A program made the translations under genes and the position numbers. DNA of 64,000 bases from Flammulina velutipes (taxonomy: Eukaryota > Basidiomycota > Agaricomycetes > Agaricales > Physalacriaceae): contig CM022372.1 of assembly GCA_011800155.1 (NCBI GenBank), positions 1,798,001-1,862,000 of the forward strand. The letters are read 5' to 3'. Each line of letters opens with the position of its first letter. Positions within the stretch are counted from its first letter, which is position 1. Of the stretch, positions 20,823 to 31,689 are shown one piece after another. The notes beneath the pieces are model-generated. The model saw nothing but the letters and a program-made list of their open reading frames with translations, searched no databases and was not told the DNA's origin.

Positions 20823-21127
20823 TGTTGGAATTATTGAAGTACGAGTAGGAGCATGGACCGTGGGAACTTATGCACATAATCGGACAATTACCGTAGATGC
20901 GTCTCAGCGTTTAACCACCACGCTGAGACGTGAGTACTTCACTCATTTATGCACCGTATAGCTACTAATGCCCTTTCCTAGTTATAAGCTAACTAGTCTA
21001 TTCATCTAGGTATAATACAAGCGTTTAACCACCACGCTGAGACTTATAAGCTAACTAGTCTATTCATCTAGGACAACAACGTGTAAACGTCAACATACGG
21101 AACCGCGTCTTCGGCCTGCGTTCAACA
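20823..21127 (+). repeat. 5' LTR (305 bp)
   Basis: TGTTGG...CAACA. It contains two related sub-copies. Copy A is 20907-20929 plus 20982-21010, split by a 52-base segment. Copy B is 21021-21072 and has the same two parts directly joined. The 5' part of copy A also forms a 9-bp hairpin (GTCTCAGCG with CGCTGAGAC), which copy B lacks. Confidence 0.95.
20930..20981 (+). other. Intron-like 52-nt segment inside the LTR
   Basis: It begins GTGAGT, contains a branch-site match CTACTAAT (20962-20969) 12-13 bases before the end, then a CCCTTTCC pyrimidine tract, and ends TAG. This is a textbook fungal intron by length and signals. The second sub-copy in the same LTR (21021-21072) carries the flanking 23 and 29 bases joined exactly where this segment would be spliced out. 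The same segment occurs in the 3' LTR. That it is really spliced is inference. Confidence 0.7.
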
Positions 21128-21139
21128 GGTTATGGGCCC
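21128..21139 (+). promoter_or_regulatory. Primer-binding site, half-tRNA(iMet) type
   Basis: GGTTATGGGCCC follows the LTR with no spacer. It is complementary to the anticodon-arm region of initiator methionine tRNA (GGGCCCATAACC), the internal site used by Drosophila copia, which primes with a half-tRNA. The polyprotein ATG (21132-21134) lies within this site. Confidence 0.8.
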
Positions 21140-24100
21140 CGAGGTCGACTTAAATGCGACGACACAAGTCAAGGTCGTCAGTAGCCTCAAGCTCGACGAC
21201 GATGGTTCCAATTGGACGACATGGAGCGAAAAGATCCTGACGAAGATACGGGCTCACGGACTTGGACGACACATACGCTACGACGTCCCTCCGCCTCCAA
21301 TCCCTGTCTACAAAGACGACAAAATCTATCACCCCGACGACCAAAAGGAAGTCAGCGGCACGACCGCGGAGTGCATGGAACTCGTTTACGACAAATGGGA
21401 AACAAACGAGGCGAAAATCAAGACGTACATCTACGAGTCAGTCAGTAACACGACGTTCAACAACATCAAGCGCAGCGGGTCAGCCCACAAGACCTGGATG
21501 AAGCTCGAAGAGCTCCAGACGCAGAAGGGCGACATCGTACGCGAGCACCTGCTTACCCAACTTGGGAACATGCACTGTGCCGACGACGACGACATGCGCG
21601 CTCACCTGAGCAAGATGACGAACATTCGCGAACGAATCGAGGGCATGGGCATGACCATCCCCGACGTGCAATTCGTGTCGATGATCCAGAAGTCCCTCCC
21701 GCTCCGATATAAACCGACCCAAATCTCACTCTCTAATGCCACCCGTGTCGTAAAGACAACCCTCACCTCCGAAGTCCTCATGCAGGCGCTCACCGAATGC
21801 TACGACGAGAACTGCCAGGACGCGAAGACGTCCGAAAATCTCGCGCTCTCGGCGTCGTCGAAGGGAGGTAGCTCGGTGCAGTGTACCAACCCCAACTGCA
21901 AAGGAACCGGGCACACGAAGGAGAATTGCTGGAAGAAAGGTGGCGGCAAGGAGGGTCAGAGTCCATGGGCGAAAGCGAAGAAGAAACGCGAGGAGCAGAA
22001 GCAGAACGGCAAAGGGAAAGGCAAGGCAGGAGCAGCCATCGGAGATTCCGACGAGTCCGAAACCGAGTCCACCCATATCGCCGTAGCCGCCTGTATTGAA
22101 GATGACCACCCTAACGTGGCAATGCACATCAGTTCCCTTTACGACGAAGAGTGCAAGGCGCTCGTGTCTGACGGTTTCCTTGTTGATGCACTTCTTGACA
22201 GTGGCGCCTCTAGTACTTTCTCTCCCGAACGTGATCGCTTTTCTAATCTAGTCGACATCACTCATAAGCCTATCACTTCCTCCAATGGACAAGTGATTTA
22301 TGCGGTCGCTCGTGGTGACTTGACTGTCCCAATGCCGACGGGCAGAAAGAAGTCGACGTCGACGGTGACAATCCGCGGCGCGTTCTATGCCCCAAAGATC
22401 GCTTATACACTCATTTCACTATCTCAGCTCAGTCGCAGCGGAATCCGCATCGACATTGATCCTACCACTCGCACAATGTCTCTTCACTCGCCTGGTCCTA
22501 AATCACACATTTTCGCTCGTATTCCTGAACGGCGCGGCCTATATCCCGTCTATCTGTCTGGTGCTCCTGTCCCAAAACGCAAGCCAGAAATCTCACTTGT
22601 TAGCGCGACGCAGCATGTATCGATTGACATGCTCCACCGAATATGCGGTCATCGAAACCACGCAGCTTTACGACGAATGTATCTAGACGGCCGCGTCCTG
22701 GGTATCAAACTTGATTTGAACTCGAAGCCATCTGTCTGCAAGACCTGCCCATTGGCGAAGGCGAAGCACTTACCTTTTCCAAAAGAGGGGAAGTACGAAT
22801 ATGTGGAAAAGACTGGCGACAAGATCGTTGTGGACCTAATGGGTCCCATGGAGGTTGCATCGATTAACGGAGCAAAATACGCCTGCACATTCCGCGATCT
22901 TCATAGCCGCGAGTCGAAAACCGAATACCTCAAAAAGAAATCGGAGGCGTTCAAGGCTTACAAGCACTACGAGGTCTGGATGAAGGTACAACGAGGGGTG
23001 GAGGTTATCAAAATCCTGGGCTCGGACCGAGGGGGAGAGTTTACCAGCGATGAGTTCAACAAACATCTCGCTGGGAAAGGCACTATCCGTCATCTGACGG
23101 TGCACGACTCCCCGCAGTCCAACGGTGTGGCAGAACGTGGAAACGGCTATCTCATGGACATGGCTCGGGCATTTCGCATCGAAGCCAGATTGCCGAAATT
23201 CCTGTGGGCTGAAGCTCACCGCCACGCTGAATGGGTCTCAAATCGGATTTCTACCAAAGCCATTCCCTCCGGAAAAACACCGCACGAAGTAGCCACCAAG
23301 TCGAAGCCGAACCTCTCCGTTCTACGCCCATGGGGTAGTCTATGCTGGATCAAGCTGAAAAAGCCTGGCAAGCTCAATGAGCAAGCTTTCGAGGTTCGTT
23401 TCGTTGGAGTCGACAATGAATCTAAAGGCTGGCGCGTCTATTGGCCTGGGCATAGGAAGGTTTCTGTCGAACGGGATGTGTACTTTTCGAAGTATGATCA
23501 ACACCCAGAGCCCTTGCTGTTCGAGGGGGAGGGAGAAAAAGCCGTGGCTGAAGACGTTGCCGATCCGCCAGTGGTCGACGAAGTTGTCGAACAGCCAGAG
23601 GCACCTCTACCAAAACCTATCATTCCAGCACCCATCACGACCACCATACCTCCTGCCGCCGTTGCGCCGCCTCCTGTCGCTCAACAGGAACCACCTCTAT
23701 CACCTCTATCACCTCTATCACCTCTCACTGAGTCGGATGAGGAAATTGAATCCATTCTTCCACGTCGCTCATCGCGCAAGGCAGCTCAACCTTCCGGAAC
23801 GTACACCGAACGCGATCTGCGAAAACGTCCCACGACAGCCGGATTTGCTGAGTTATTGGAATCCCTCATCGCTGAAGCTGACGACGACTTTTACGAACGG
23901 TCTATCGAACACGCTTTTTCCATGTTCACGGAGCCTATGTCACTCCGAGAAGCACTCAACGGCTCTGACAAGGACATCTGGACCGCGTCAATCCAGGACG
24001 AAATTCATCAATGCGAGAAGTTCGATACCTGGAGACTCATTGCTGCAGACGACGTTCCAAAGGGTACCAATCTAATTGGAACCCGTTTCGTGTTCCGTGT

Positions 24101-25535
24101 CAAGCGCAACGAGTACGGCGAGTTCGATCGTGCCAAATCTCGTCTGGTTGTTCGTGGCTTCTCCATGATCAAAGGTGTGGATTACTATGACAGCTACGCT
24201 CCCGTTGTTCGTCAATCTACCCTTCGCATCCTTCTCTCCTTCGCAGCCTCTCTCAACGCCGTCATCGACCAAGCAGATCTCAAAAATGCGTACCTCCATG
24301 CAGAGATCAAGGAAGACGTCTACATCACCTTCCCTTCGGAATGCGAACACATGTTCACCGTTCCCGCACATCTGCAGGGCAAGAAACGCGTTGGAAAGCT
24401 GAAGAAGGGCTTGTATGGCACCAAACAGGCTGGCCGCGGACTCTACAAGAAGCTGAAAACGACGTTCACCAGTTCTGGCTTCAAAGTCTGCACTGCCGAC
24501 GAAGCAGTTTTCTATTGCTTTTCGGGTGACGAATACATCATCGTTGCAGCTGCTACTGATGATTTCACCATCATAGCGAGCTCGCAAGACGTCGCCAACC
24601 AGTTCAAGCATGATCTCAGCAAGACGTTCGAGCTTGTTGATCTTGGACCCATTCATTGGCTCCTCGGTATGCAGATCACGCGCGACGTTGAAAAGCGAAC
24701 CATCAGCATCTGCCAGAAGGCCTACATCGAGACCCTAGAGCGAAGATTCCACATCGAGGACTCCAAATTCAATCCGCTGACGCCTATGGAAGAATCCATC
24801 CAACTTGACCCCAAATCCTCCGCCGTCTCATCTAACGCTCTTTCCAACAACGACAAAACTCTATATCGTGAACTTATAGGCTCTCTAATGTACGCCATGG
24901 TCGCATCTCGCCCTGATATTGCTTTTGCAATAGCTACTCTTTCCCAATACTTCGAAAATGCGACCGCCACACATCTCAAGGCAGCATTCCGGGTTCTTCA
25001 TTACCTTGTACGCACCAAGGATCTCAAACTTACCCTTGGCGGAAAGGATATCACCATACACGCCTACCACGACGCTTCTTTTGCATCCCAACCTGGCAGG
25101 AAGTCAATGTCCGGTTTCCTTCTATTTGTTGGAGAAGGTGCGGTCATGTGGACTTCAAAGAAGCAACCGCTGGTCACATTATCCTCTGGCGAAGCGGAGT
25201 ATGTTGGTCTTACCCCCGCGTCGACCAACGTCATTTGGCTTCACAAGCTATTGACCGACTTGGACCCCATCATCAAAGTCCCTTCTATCTATCCGGTCAA
25301 TCCTACAACTCTATACACGGACAGCGAGAACGCGATTGCGATTTCAAAAGACTCTGTCTTTCATGAACGCACCAAACACATCGGTGTTCGTTACCACTTC
25401 GTCCGGCAAGCGATTGAGATGGGAGATGTGGCACTGAAGTGGATTTCCACTGATCAGATGATAGCGGACGCGTTGACCAAGGCGCTAGGGCGAACCAAAT
25501 TCGTCTACTTTCGTGGTAAGCTCGGATTGCATTGA
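21132..25535 (+). CDS. Copia Gag-Pol polyprotein (1467 aa, intact)
   Basis: Single frame with no stop or frameshift. Order by approximate residue: Gag-like N-terminal region (1-240); zinc knuckle CTNPNCKGTGHTKENC (about 249-264), a CX4CX4HX4C variant; aspartic protease DALLDSGASSTF (about 352-363); pre-integrase HHCC zinc region (about 495-545, ending CKTCPLAKAKH); integrase core with DLMGPM, SDRGGEFTSDEF and SNGVAERGN (about 568-670); a proline-rich linker with a repeated SPL unit (about 850-865); reverse transcriptase with DLKNAYLHAEI (about 1048), KKGLYGTKQAGR and catalytic AATDDFTII (TDD in place of the usual VDD); RNase H with YHDASFASQ and LSSGEAEY (about 1315-1450). The start codon overlaps the primer-binding site. 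No separate gag frame is visible, so Gag must come from proteolysis or another route. Confidence 0.96.
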   Translation: MGPEVDLNATTQVKVVSSLKLDDDGSNWTTWSEKILTKIRAHGLGRHIRYDVPPPPIPVYKDDKIYHPDDQKEVSGTTAECMELVYDKWETNEAKIKTYIYESVSNTTFNNIKRSGSAHKTWMKLEELQTQKGDIVREHLLTQLGNMHCADDDDMRAHLSKMTNIRERIEGMGMTIPDVQFVSMIQKSLPLRYKPTQISLSNATRVVKTTLTSEVLMQALTECYDENCQDAKTSENLALSASSKGGSSVQCTNPNCKGTGHTKENCWKKGGGKEGQSPWAKAKKKREEQKQNGKGKGKAGAAIGDSDESETESTHIAVAACIEDDHPNVAMHISSLYDEECKALVSDGFLVDALLDSGASSTFSPERDRFSNLVDITHKPITSSNGQVIYAVARGDLTVPMPTGRKKSTSTVTIRGAFYAPKIAYTLISLSQLSRSGIRIDIDPTTRTMSLHSPGPKSHIFARIPERRGLYPVYLSGAPVPKRKPEISLVSATQHVSIDMLHRICGHRNHAALRRMYLDGRVLGIKLDLNSKPSVCKTCPLAKAKHLPFPKEGKYEYVEKTGDKIVVDLMGPMEVASINGAKYACTFRDLHSRESKTEYLKKKSEAFKAYKHYEVWMKVQRGVEVIKILGSDRGGEFTSDEFNKHLAGKGTIRHLTVHDSPQSNGVAERGNGYLMDMARAFRIEARLPKFLWAEAHRHAEWVSNRISTKAIPSGKTPHEVATKSKPNLSVLRPWGSLCWIKLKKPGKLNEQAFEVRFVGVDNESKGWRVYWPGHRKVSVERDVYFSKYDQHPEPLLFEGEGEKAVAEDVADPPVVDEVVEQPEAPLPKPIIPAPITTTIPPAAVAPPPVAQQEPPLSPLSPLSPLTESDEEIESILPRRSSRKAAQPSGTYTERDLRKRPTTAGFAELLESLIAEADDDFYERSIEHAFSMFTEPMSLREALNGSDKDIWTASIQDEIHQCEKFDTWRLIAADDVPKGTNLIGTRFVFRVKRNEYGEFDRAKSRLVVRGFSMIKGVDYYDSYAPVVRQSTLRILLSFAASLNAVIDQADLKNAYLHAEIKEDVYITFPSECEHMFTVPAHLQGKKRVGKLKKGLYGTKQAGRGLYKKLKTTFTSSGFKVCTADEAVFYCFSGDEYIIVAAATDDFTIIASSQDVANQFKHDLSKTFELVDLGPIHWLLGMQITRDVEKRTISICQKAYIETLERRFHIEDSKFNPLTPMEESIQLDPKSSAVSSNALSNNDKTLYRELIGSLMYAMVASRPDIAFAIATLSQYFENATATHLKAAFRVLHYLVRTKDLKLTLGGKDITIHAYHDASFASQPGRKSMSGFLLFVGEGAVMWTSKKQPLVTLSSGEAEYVGLTPASTNVIWLHKLLTDLDPIIKVPSIYPVNPTTLYTDSENAIAISKDSVFHERTKHIGVRYHFVRQAIEMGDVALKWISTDQMIADALTKALGRTKFVYFRGKLGLH

Positions 25536-25551
25536 CGTCCGTGCTCCACTC

Positions 25552-25560
25552 GAGGGGGAG
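25552..25560 (+). promoter_or_regulatory. Polypurine tract
   Basis: The purine run GAGGGGGAG ends directly at the first base of the 3' LTR (25561). This is the expected primer site for plus-strand DNA synthesis. Confidence 0.8.
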
Positions 25561-25865
25561 TGTTGGAATTATTGAAGTACGAGTAGGAGCATGGACCGTG
25601 GGAACTTATGCACATAATCGGACAATTACCGTAGATGCGTCTCAGCGTTTAACCACCACGCTGAGACGTGAGTACTTCACTCATTTATGCACCGTATAGC
25701 TACTAATGCCCTTTCCTAGTTATAAGCTAACTAGTCTATTCATCTAGGTATAATACAAGCGTTTAACCACCACGCTGAGACTTATAAGCTAACTAGTCTA
25801 TTCATCTAGGACAACAACGTGTAAACGTCAACATACGGAACCGCGTCTTCGGCCTGCGTTCAACA
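25561..25865 (+). repeat. 3' LTR (305 bp)
   Basis: Same length as the 5' LTR and identical to it by eye, including the intron-like segment and the joined sub-copy. It is followed by the second ATTGA (25866-25870). Confidence 0.95.
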
Positions 25866-26210
25866 ATTGACACCATAACTACCTTGCACAGTCTCAGCGC
25901 GTTGCTGGAGAGCACGCCAGTCTTGGATTCGTTGTCAATACGCTTGATTGGGCATGAAAGCATGGACGAAATCTGCTTGTTACTGCAGTCGACAAATCTT
26001 GTTCCGCGACTCAATCAATTGACAATATGGGCGACCCATGGGGCGAAAATTTCGGATATCCTGATTGGGATGATGGAGTTGAGGCGAGGGAAACTGAAAG
26101 ACGTTGACCTACGTGGCGTGTCGAAAGCTCCGGATGCTGTTCTCGCACAGCTCGATCAATTCGTGGAAGATGGGATGACCTGTAAGATATCCCACATGAA
26201 CCGATTTTAG
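25866..26210 (+). pseudogene. F-box protein gene, 3' part (severed C-terminus)
   Basis: It continues the frame of 19498-20822 exactly: with one ATTGA copy counted once, the codons read through ...AALIDT. It encodes 114 residues of leucine-rich-repeat-like sequence (TLHSLSALLESTPVLDSLSI, LLQSTNLVPRLNQLTIWATH) and ends KISHMNRF with TAG at 26208-26210. It has no start of its own in this position, and no damage beyond the insertion. Confidence 0.85.
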
Positions 26211-26281
26211 AGTATGCATCAACACCTATCGAGCACATATCTTTACACTCCATAGTTATACATATAATTCAACTTAGATAC

Positions 26282-27937
<1,656 letters not shown>

Positions 27938-28156
27938 TGGAGAAGTGTGGTTGTCCCGTTATCGATGTATTTTGCTTTTAACTATTCTGCGGAGTCCCTT
28001 CATGGTCGACACCATCCTTGTTTCAAATGGCGTGCTTGGTGGTCTCACTTTGCAAAACGTCACCCCGTGGGAAACTTGCTCATAATGGCACGCGCAAGGT
28101 TGCATCGATAGCGGAAACAATATTAGTCTACATATGGTATAATATAGCAGTACACT

Positions 28157-29596
28157 TTAGCACAAGCAGAACAACACCATACTGACGGCGGAAATAATGA
28201 TCCAGCCATGACTGTCTGCTAGTACTCGACTGGCACTTGAGAACGACGGAGTTGCCAGATTTGACCCAACCACCGCAGTCGATAACACTCGGGTTGGTCC
28301 TCCTCCAACGGGAGTTGGAGAATGAGTAGCGCGGCCGCTCTTCTCTACGCTGCCTGCTCCGATGTAGAATTCACCGAGTGCGTTGAGACCACCATCACCG
28401 TGGAGCATATCTAGAAGAACAGTCAGTCCTAGGCTGAAGATAAGCATACAGAGTTCCTACTGTAGTACGTATCATCTTCTGGCCTCTGCGAGCGATTGAT
28501 TAGCGCGCGCCAGGCAAGAGAGTAAACGAAGCAAGACACTTACAAAATACCCAAACCAGGCATATCGCTCTATCCATTCTATCCCTTCCATGTACGTAGC
28601 AGTCGCGTTCATGAAATCAAGAACATCTTTGAGAAGCAGGTGAGCACATCGCAAGGAATCCCAAAGATTCATCGCATACCATCGTAATTGTTCCGCGTGT
28701 CAGCATACTCTGTGATCCAGATATCGTATTGAGGCCATTCCCCGTGGACCTCCCATAGATAATTGTAGAAGCCTTCGGTACCTTCTCCATACCTGCAAAC
28801 GTGAGTGTGAGTATTCATACGGAACATTCTTGCTCACCAATGCAACGGCAAAAAGTCAATTGAACAGTTTCCGCACGCAGCGAAGAAGGTCTTGAGCCAA
28901 GGCCTTCCCGTCCCCGAGGCAGTCACAGCAGGGCCACCGAGACGAACGCCTTTGGCCTTCAATGGCTCGATATACGTCCTCCACAAGTCGGCAGCATACG
29001 TCGGGTCGAGATTAGACTGCTCGTCAAAATCAGGTTCGTTAAATGCCTACAGATACCTTCGTTAGAGATACAAGCTCCGGACATGAACGACATCTTACCA
29101 ATAGAGTTTTCGCGCCCGTTTCTTCAATGATGGAAGCCAAGTTTTCGATGTTCCCCTCGCCCCATTGCATCGGTACGTACCCGATCCCCGTGTTTTCGAG
29201 GTAGTCAGGAGGGGAAACCGCCCAGTCGTAGATCCAGGATACGACACTTCTGGTCTGGTTGATGTTCAGTACGTCTTCGGGGTTGTTCACGGCCGGGTAT
29301 GCGATTCCACGCTTGGGCAGTTTCGAGACAGGACCTGTCGCCTTTGAGAGATCAGCGCTGGTAGTGTTGGTCGGAGCGGTGAGCGATGAGTTGGACGCCG
29401 TGGAGGAAACCCCATCCAAGTTTGATGCAGCCGACGACGATTCGCCCGCCCCGCTCGGCAATGGTTCAATGGTGGCGGTGGTAGTGATGATGATAGTCAC
29501 AGTACTGTTGCTGCCATCGGTGCTGTTGTTGTTGTTGAAATTCGCGCCGACATAGAACACAAAGAGCGCAACGTAGAAAAGACTGGACGTCAGCAT
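28157..29596 (-). CDS. GH128-type beta-1,3-glucanase (Asl1-like), GPI-anchored
   Basis: Cell-wall glucan hydrolase. The start is ATG 29596 (MLTSSLFYVALFVFYVGANF), a signal peptide or anchor; a TTG seven codons upstream is not used. A Ser/Thr/Asn-rich linker (about residues 25-85) precedes the catalytic domain: RGIAYPAVNNPEDVLNINQT, WIYDWAVSPPDYLENTGIGY, FNEPDFDEQSNLDP (first catalytic Glu in NEPD), GGPAVTASGTGRPWLKTFF, CGNCSIDFLPLHWYG and WITEYADTRNNY (second catalytic Glu), then IERYAWFGYF and GGLNALGEFYIGAG. After a Ser/Pro linker the protein ends in a hydrophobic tail (WIIISAVSMVLFCLC), a GPI-attachment signal, with TAA at 28157. Short introns interrupt it. Confidence 0.88.
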
Positions 29597-30198
29597 GGCG
29601 AAGGGGGAGATGGACAACTCGATTTCGGCATAGACACGAAAGGCCCGTTTTTAACAGGTTCCACGTAGCTTAGAAAATGGTAGGCACCACACCGGTTGTG
29701 TCTTTTGGATCTAAGTGTTTAATGCACTGAGTGGCCAGGCCCTAGTTATTCATATAAGGACCACACCACGATGGACAGCGAGAATGATTCTTGATGCCGT
29801 AGTTGGGTCCTGGTAGCGTGCTACTGCACATCCCAGCCAGTAGTCCGTGAGGTTCGGAGCGATAAGACAGCCTTGACTTCGCTTTGAAAGCTTCGATATA
29901 CACCAGTGTTGACAGTAGGAGTAGCGGAGTCCGACCAGAGAAGTTAGACAAGTTGCCAAGCCGGAGAGGGACTGGTGACTCGACTGAAGACAACAGATGG
30001 ACACTGGCAGGACTGAGGAACTATACAATAATGAACGGGTACCTAATGAATGCTGATCATCAGTGTCGAAGAGCAAGCAAGCCGTTCACTTGAAAGATTG
30101 AAAGGCACTCCGTGTATTGTGGCCGTTGTTGGTAGAAAGAGCACACGAGTGAACGTCCGGTCCGACAGGTGCCGATTCAAGGTTATACTCGTAACATC
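29597..30198. other. Divergent intergenic region, GH128 / guanine deaminase
   Basis: 602 bases with divergent promoters. The open frames here are short, overlap on both strands and lack motifs; I call none of them a gene. Confidence 0.4.
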
Positions 30199-31689
30199 AT
30201 GTCGCCGTTGATTCGAGGTACATTTATCCATTGTTCTTCCCCCAAACGACTTGAGATATTTTTCGACTATCTCCTAGGCAAGTTGCCCTTGCTTTTGCTG
30301 CAGCGATAGCGCCTTGAATCGTCGAACAGGCGTGGACTCGTCTGGGATCATAACCCACTTTGCGCCCTCCGACGCTCCAGACTCCGTGTCTCTTTGTACA
30401 GGAAATACTGCTGTAGAAACTCTACGGCCTGGGTCGTTCATTCTCCCCACTTTCTGCGATCTCCATCTGCATGCACCTCAATTCCTGTACCAAGGCAATG
30501 GCCTACACCTTCCTCTGATGCAATGGCTCAACGAGTATGCTTTCAAGGCGGAAGAACGGATGGACAACGATCCACAACTCGCTCGGAAGGTATACACGCG
30601 TCTAGCCTGTCGATTGAAGGAGAACGGGACTGGCGCTGCCCTTCTCTTTGGGACAATCAAACCTGATACCAAGTTTGTGTTAAGCTTCACTGTATTGCTG
30701 TCGAAGGCTTACCTCCTACTAGTCTTATCCTTGCTGAATGTATGAACAATGCTGGCCTTCGCGGATTTGTAGGCAAATTATCAATGGATCAATTATCTAG
30801 TCCGACGTATATCGAGGCGTCGGCCGCAAGTGCCATTCTTTCAGCAAAGGCTTTCGCCGAAATCATGACAGCCACATATCCTTCGCCTGCCCTCGTAGAG
30901 CCTGTCATTACACCCAGGTTTGTACCTACCTGCTCAGATACTCTTCTCTGTGGTCTAGGCGAACTCGCAGCGTCGCACGAACTTCGAATTCAAAGCCATC
31001 TCGCGGAATCACACGACCAAGTAGCAGCCGTTCTCGCTGAACGTGGCATCGATGACATCGATGTTTTCGAAAGGAGCAAACTCTTAACATCGCGGACCGT
31101 TCAGGCTCACTGTACTTTTTTGGACGCACCATCTCTATCACGTTTGCTCTCGTCGGGTACAGCCGTCGCACATTGTCCGCTCTCGAACGCATACTTCTCG
31201 GCGGAGCCCTTTCGCCTCCGCGAGGCTCTCGATTTGAATGTTAAGGTAGGCCTCGGAACGGACGTAGCGGGCGGTTACAGCTTGGATATCATGAACTCGA
31301 TGCGACAAGCTGTTGCGGTGTCGAGATTGAGGCAAGGGACCAACATCATGAAGCTTGAATCCGATAGATCGCTGGCTATCGACTGGGTGGAGTCACTCTA
31401 CCTCGCTACGAGAGGGGGAGCGAAAGCTTTGGGGCTTCTCACAGGGATATTCGAGGTCGGTGCACCTTTCGATGCGCAAGAGAGTGAGTAATTGAGGGTC
31501 GTGTATCATCATATGCTGATTTGACTCGCTTCAGTTGCTCTTTGGGGATCTGACGGAGCAGGTATTGGTGCGCTCGACTTCTTCGACGAAGAAAGTAAGG
31601 AGGTCAACGTGGAATCCCTCGAGAAATGGTGGTGTTTGGGCGACAATCGCAATCGACTGAACGTTTGGGTACAGGGAAAGAAACTCTGA
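30199..31689 (+). CDS. gud1: Guanine deaminase
   Basis: Amidohydrolase converting guanine to xanthine. Exon 1 (ATG 30199) reads MSPLIRGTFIHCSSPKRLEI and ends DYLL at a GC donor (gcaagt). The 52-nt intron ends aacag and gives GVDSSGIITHFAPSDAPDS. The metal site HLHAPQF follows in TFCDLHLHAPQFLYQGNGLH, then LPLMQWLNEYAFKAEERM. A second intron (donor gtttgt, acceptor ctag) joins PDT-N to LILAECMNNAGLRGFVGK. Then come VEPVITPRFVPTCSDTLLCG, LRIQSHLAESHDQVAAVL, TVQAHCTFLDA, AVAHCPLSNAYFSAEPF and VKVGLGTDVAGGYSLDIMNS. A last intron after AQE leads to IALWGSDGAGIGALDFFDEE, and the frame ends VWVQGKKL with TGA at 31687-31689. All metal ligands appear present. Confidence 0.93.

Larger units (their letters stand above)
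20823..25865 (+). mobile_element. Full-length Ty1/copia LTR retrotransposon
   Basis: 5043 bp, bounded by two 305-bp LTRs that I find identical base for base. Each begins TGTTGG and ends CAACA. The target-site duplication is ATTGA (20818-20822 and 25866-25870). The primer-binding site directly abuts the 5' LTR and the polypurine tract directly abuts the 3' LTR. It encodes one uninterrupted polyprotein in the order protease, integrase, reverse transcriptase, RNase H, which is the copia order. No env-like frame is present. Identical LTRs, an exact duplication and an intact frame mean a recent insertion, and the copy may still be active. The element is inserted sense to the F-box gene it breaks. 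Confidence 0.97.

Noticed and set aside
20823..20961. F-box protein continuing to a natural stop at 20961
   Set aside because: The last 46 codons are LTR sequence. The real C-terminus is found in frame beyond the element, after one copy of the ATTGA duplication.
30314..30745. Guanine deaminase starting at about 30314, or using a 22-nt intron (gttgcc to gcag)
   Set aside because: The first lacks the conserved N-terminus. The second keeps frame, but 22 nt is too short for splicing; the 52-nt GC-AG intron fits better.
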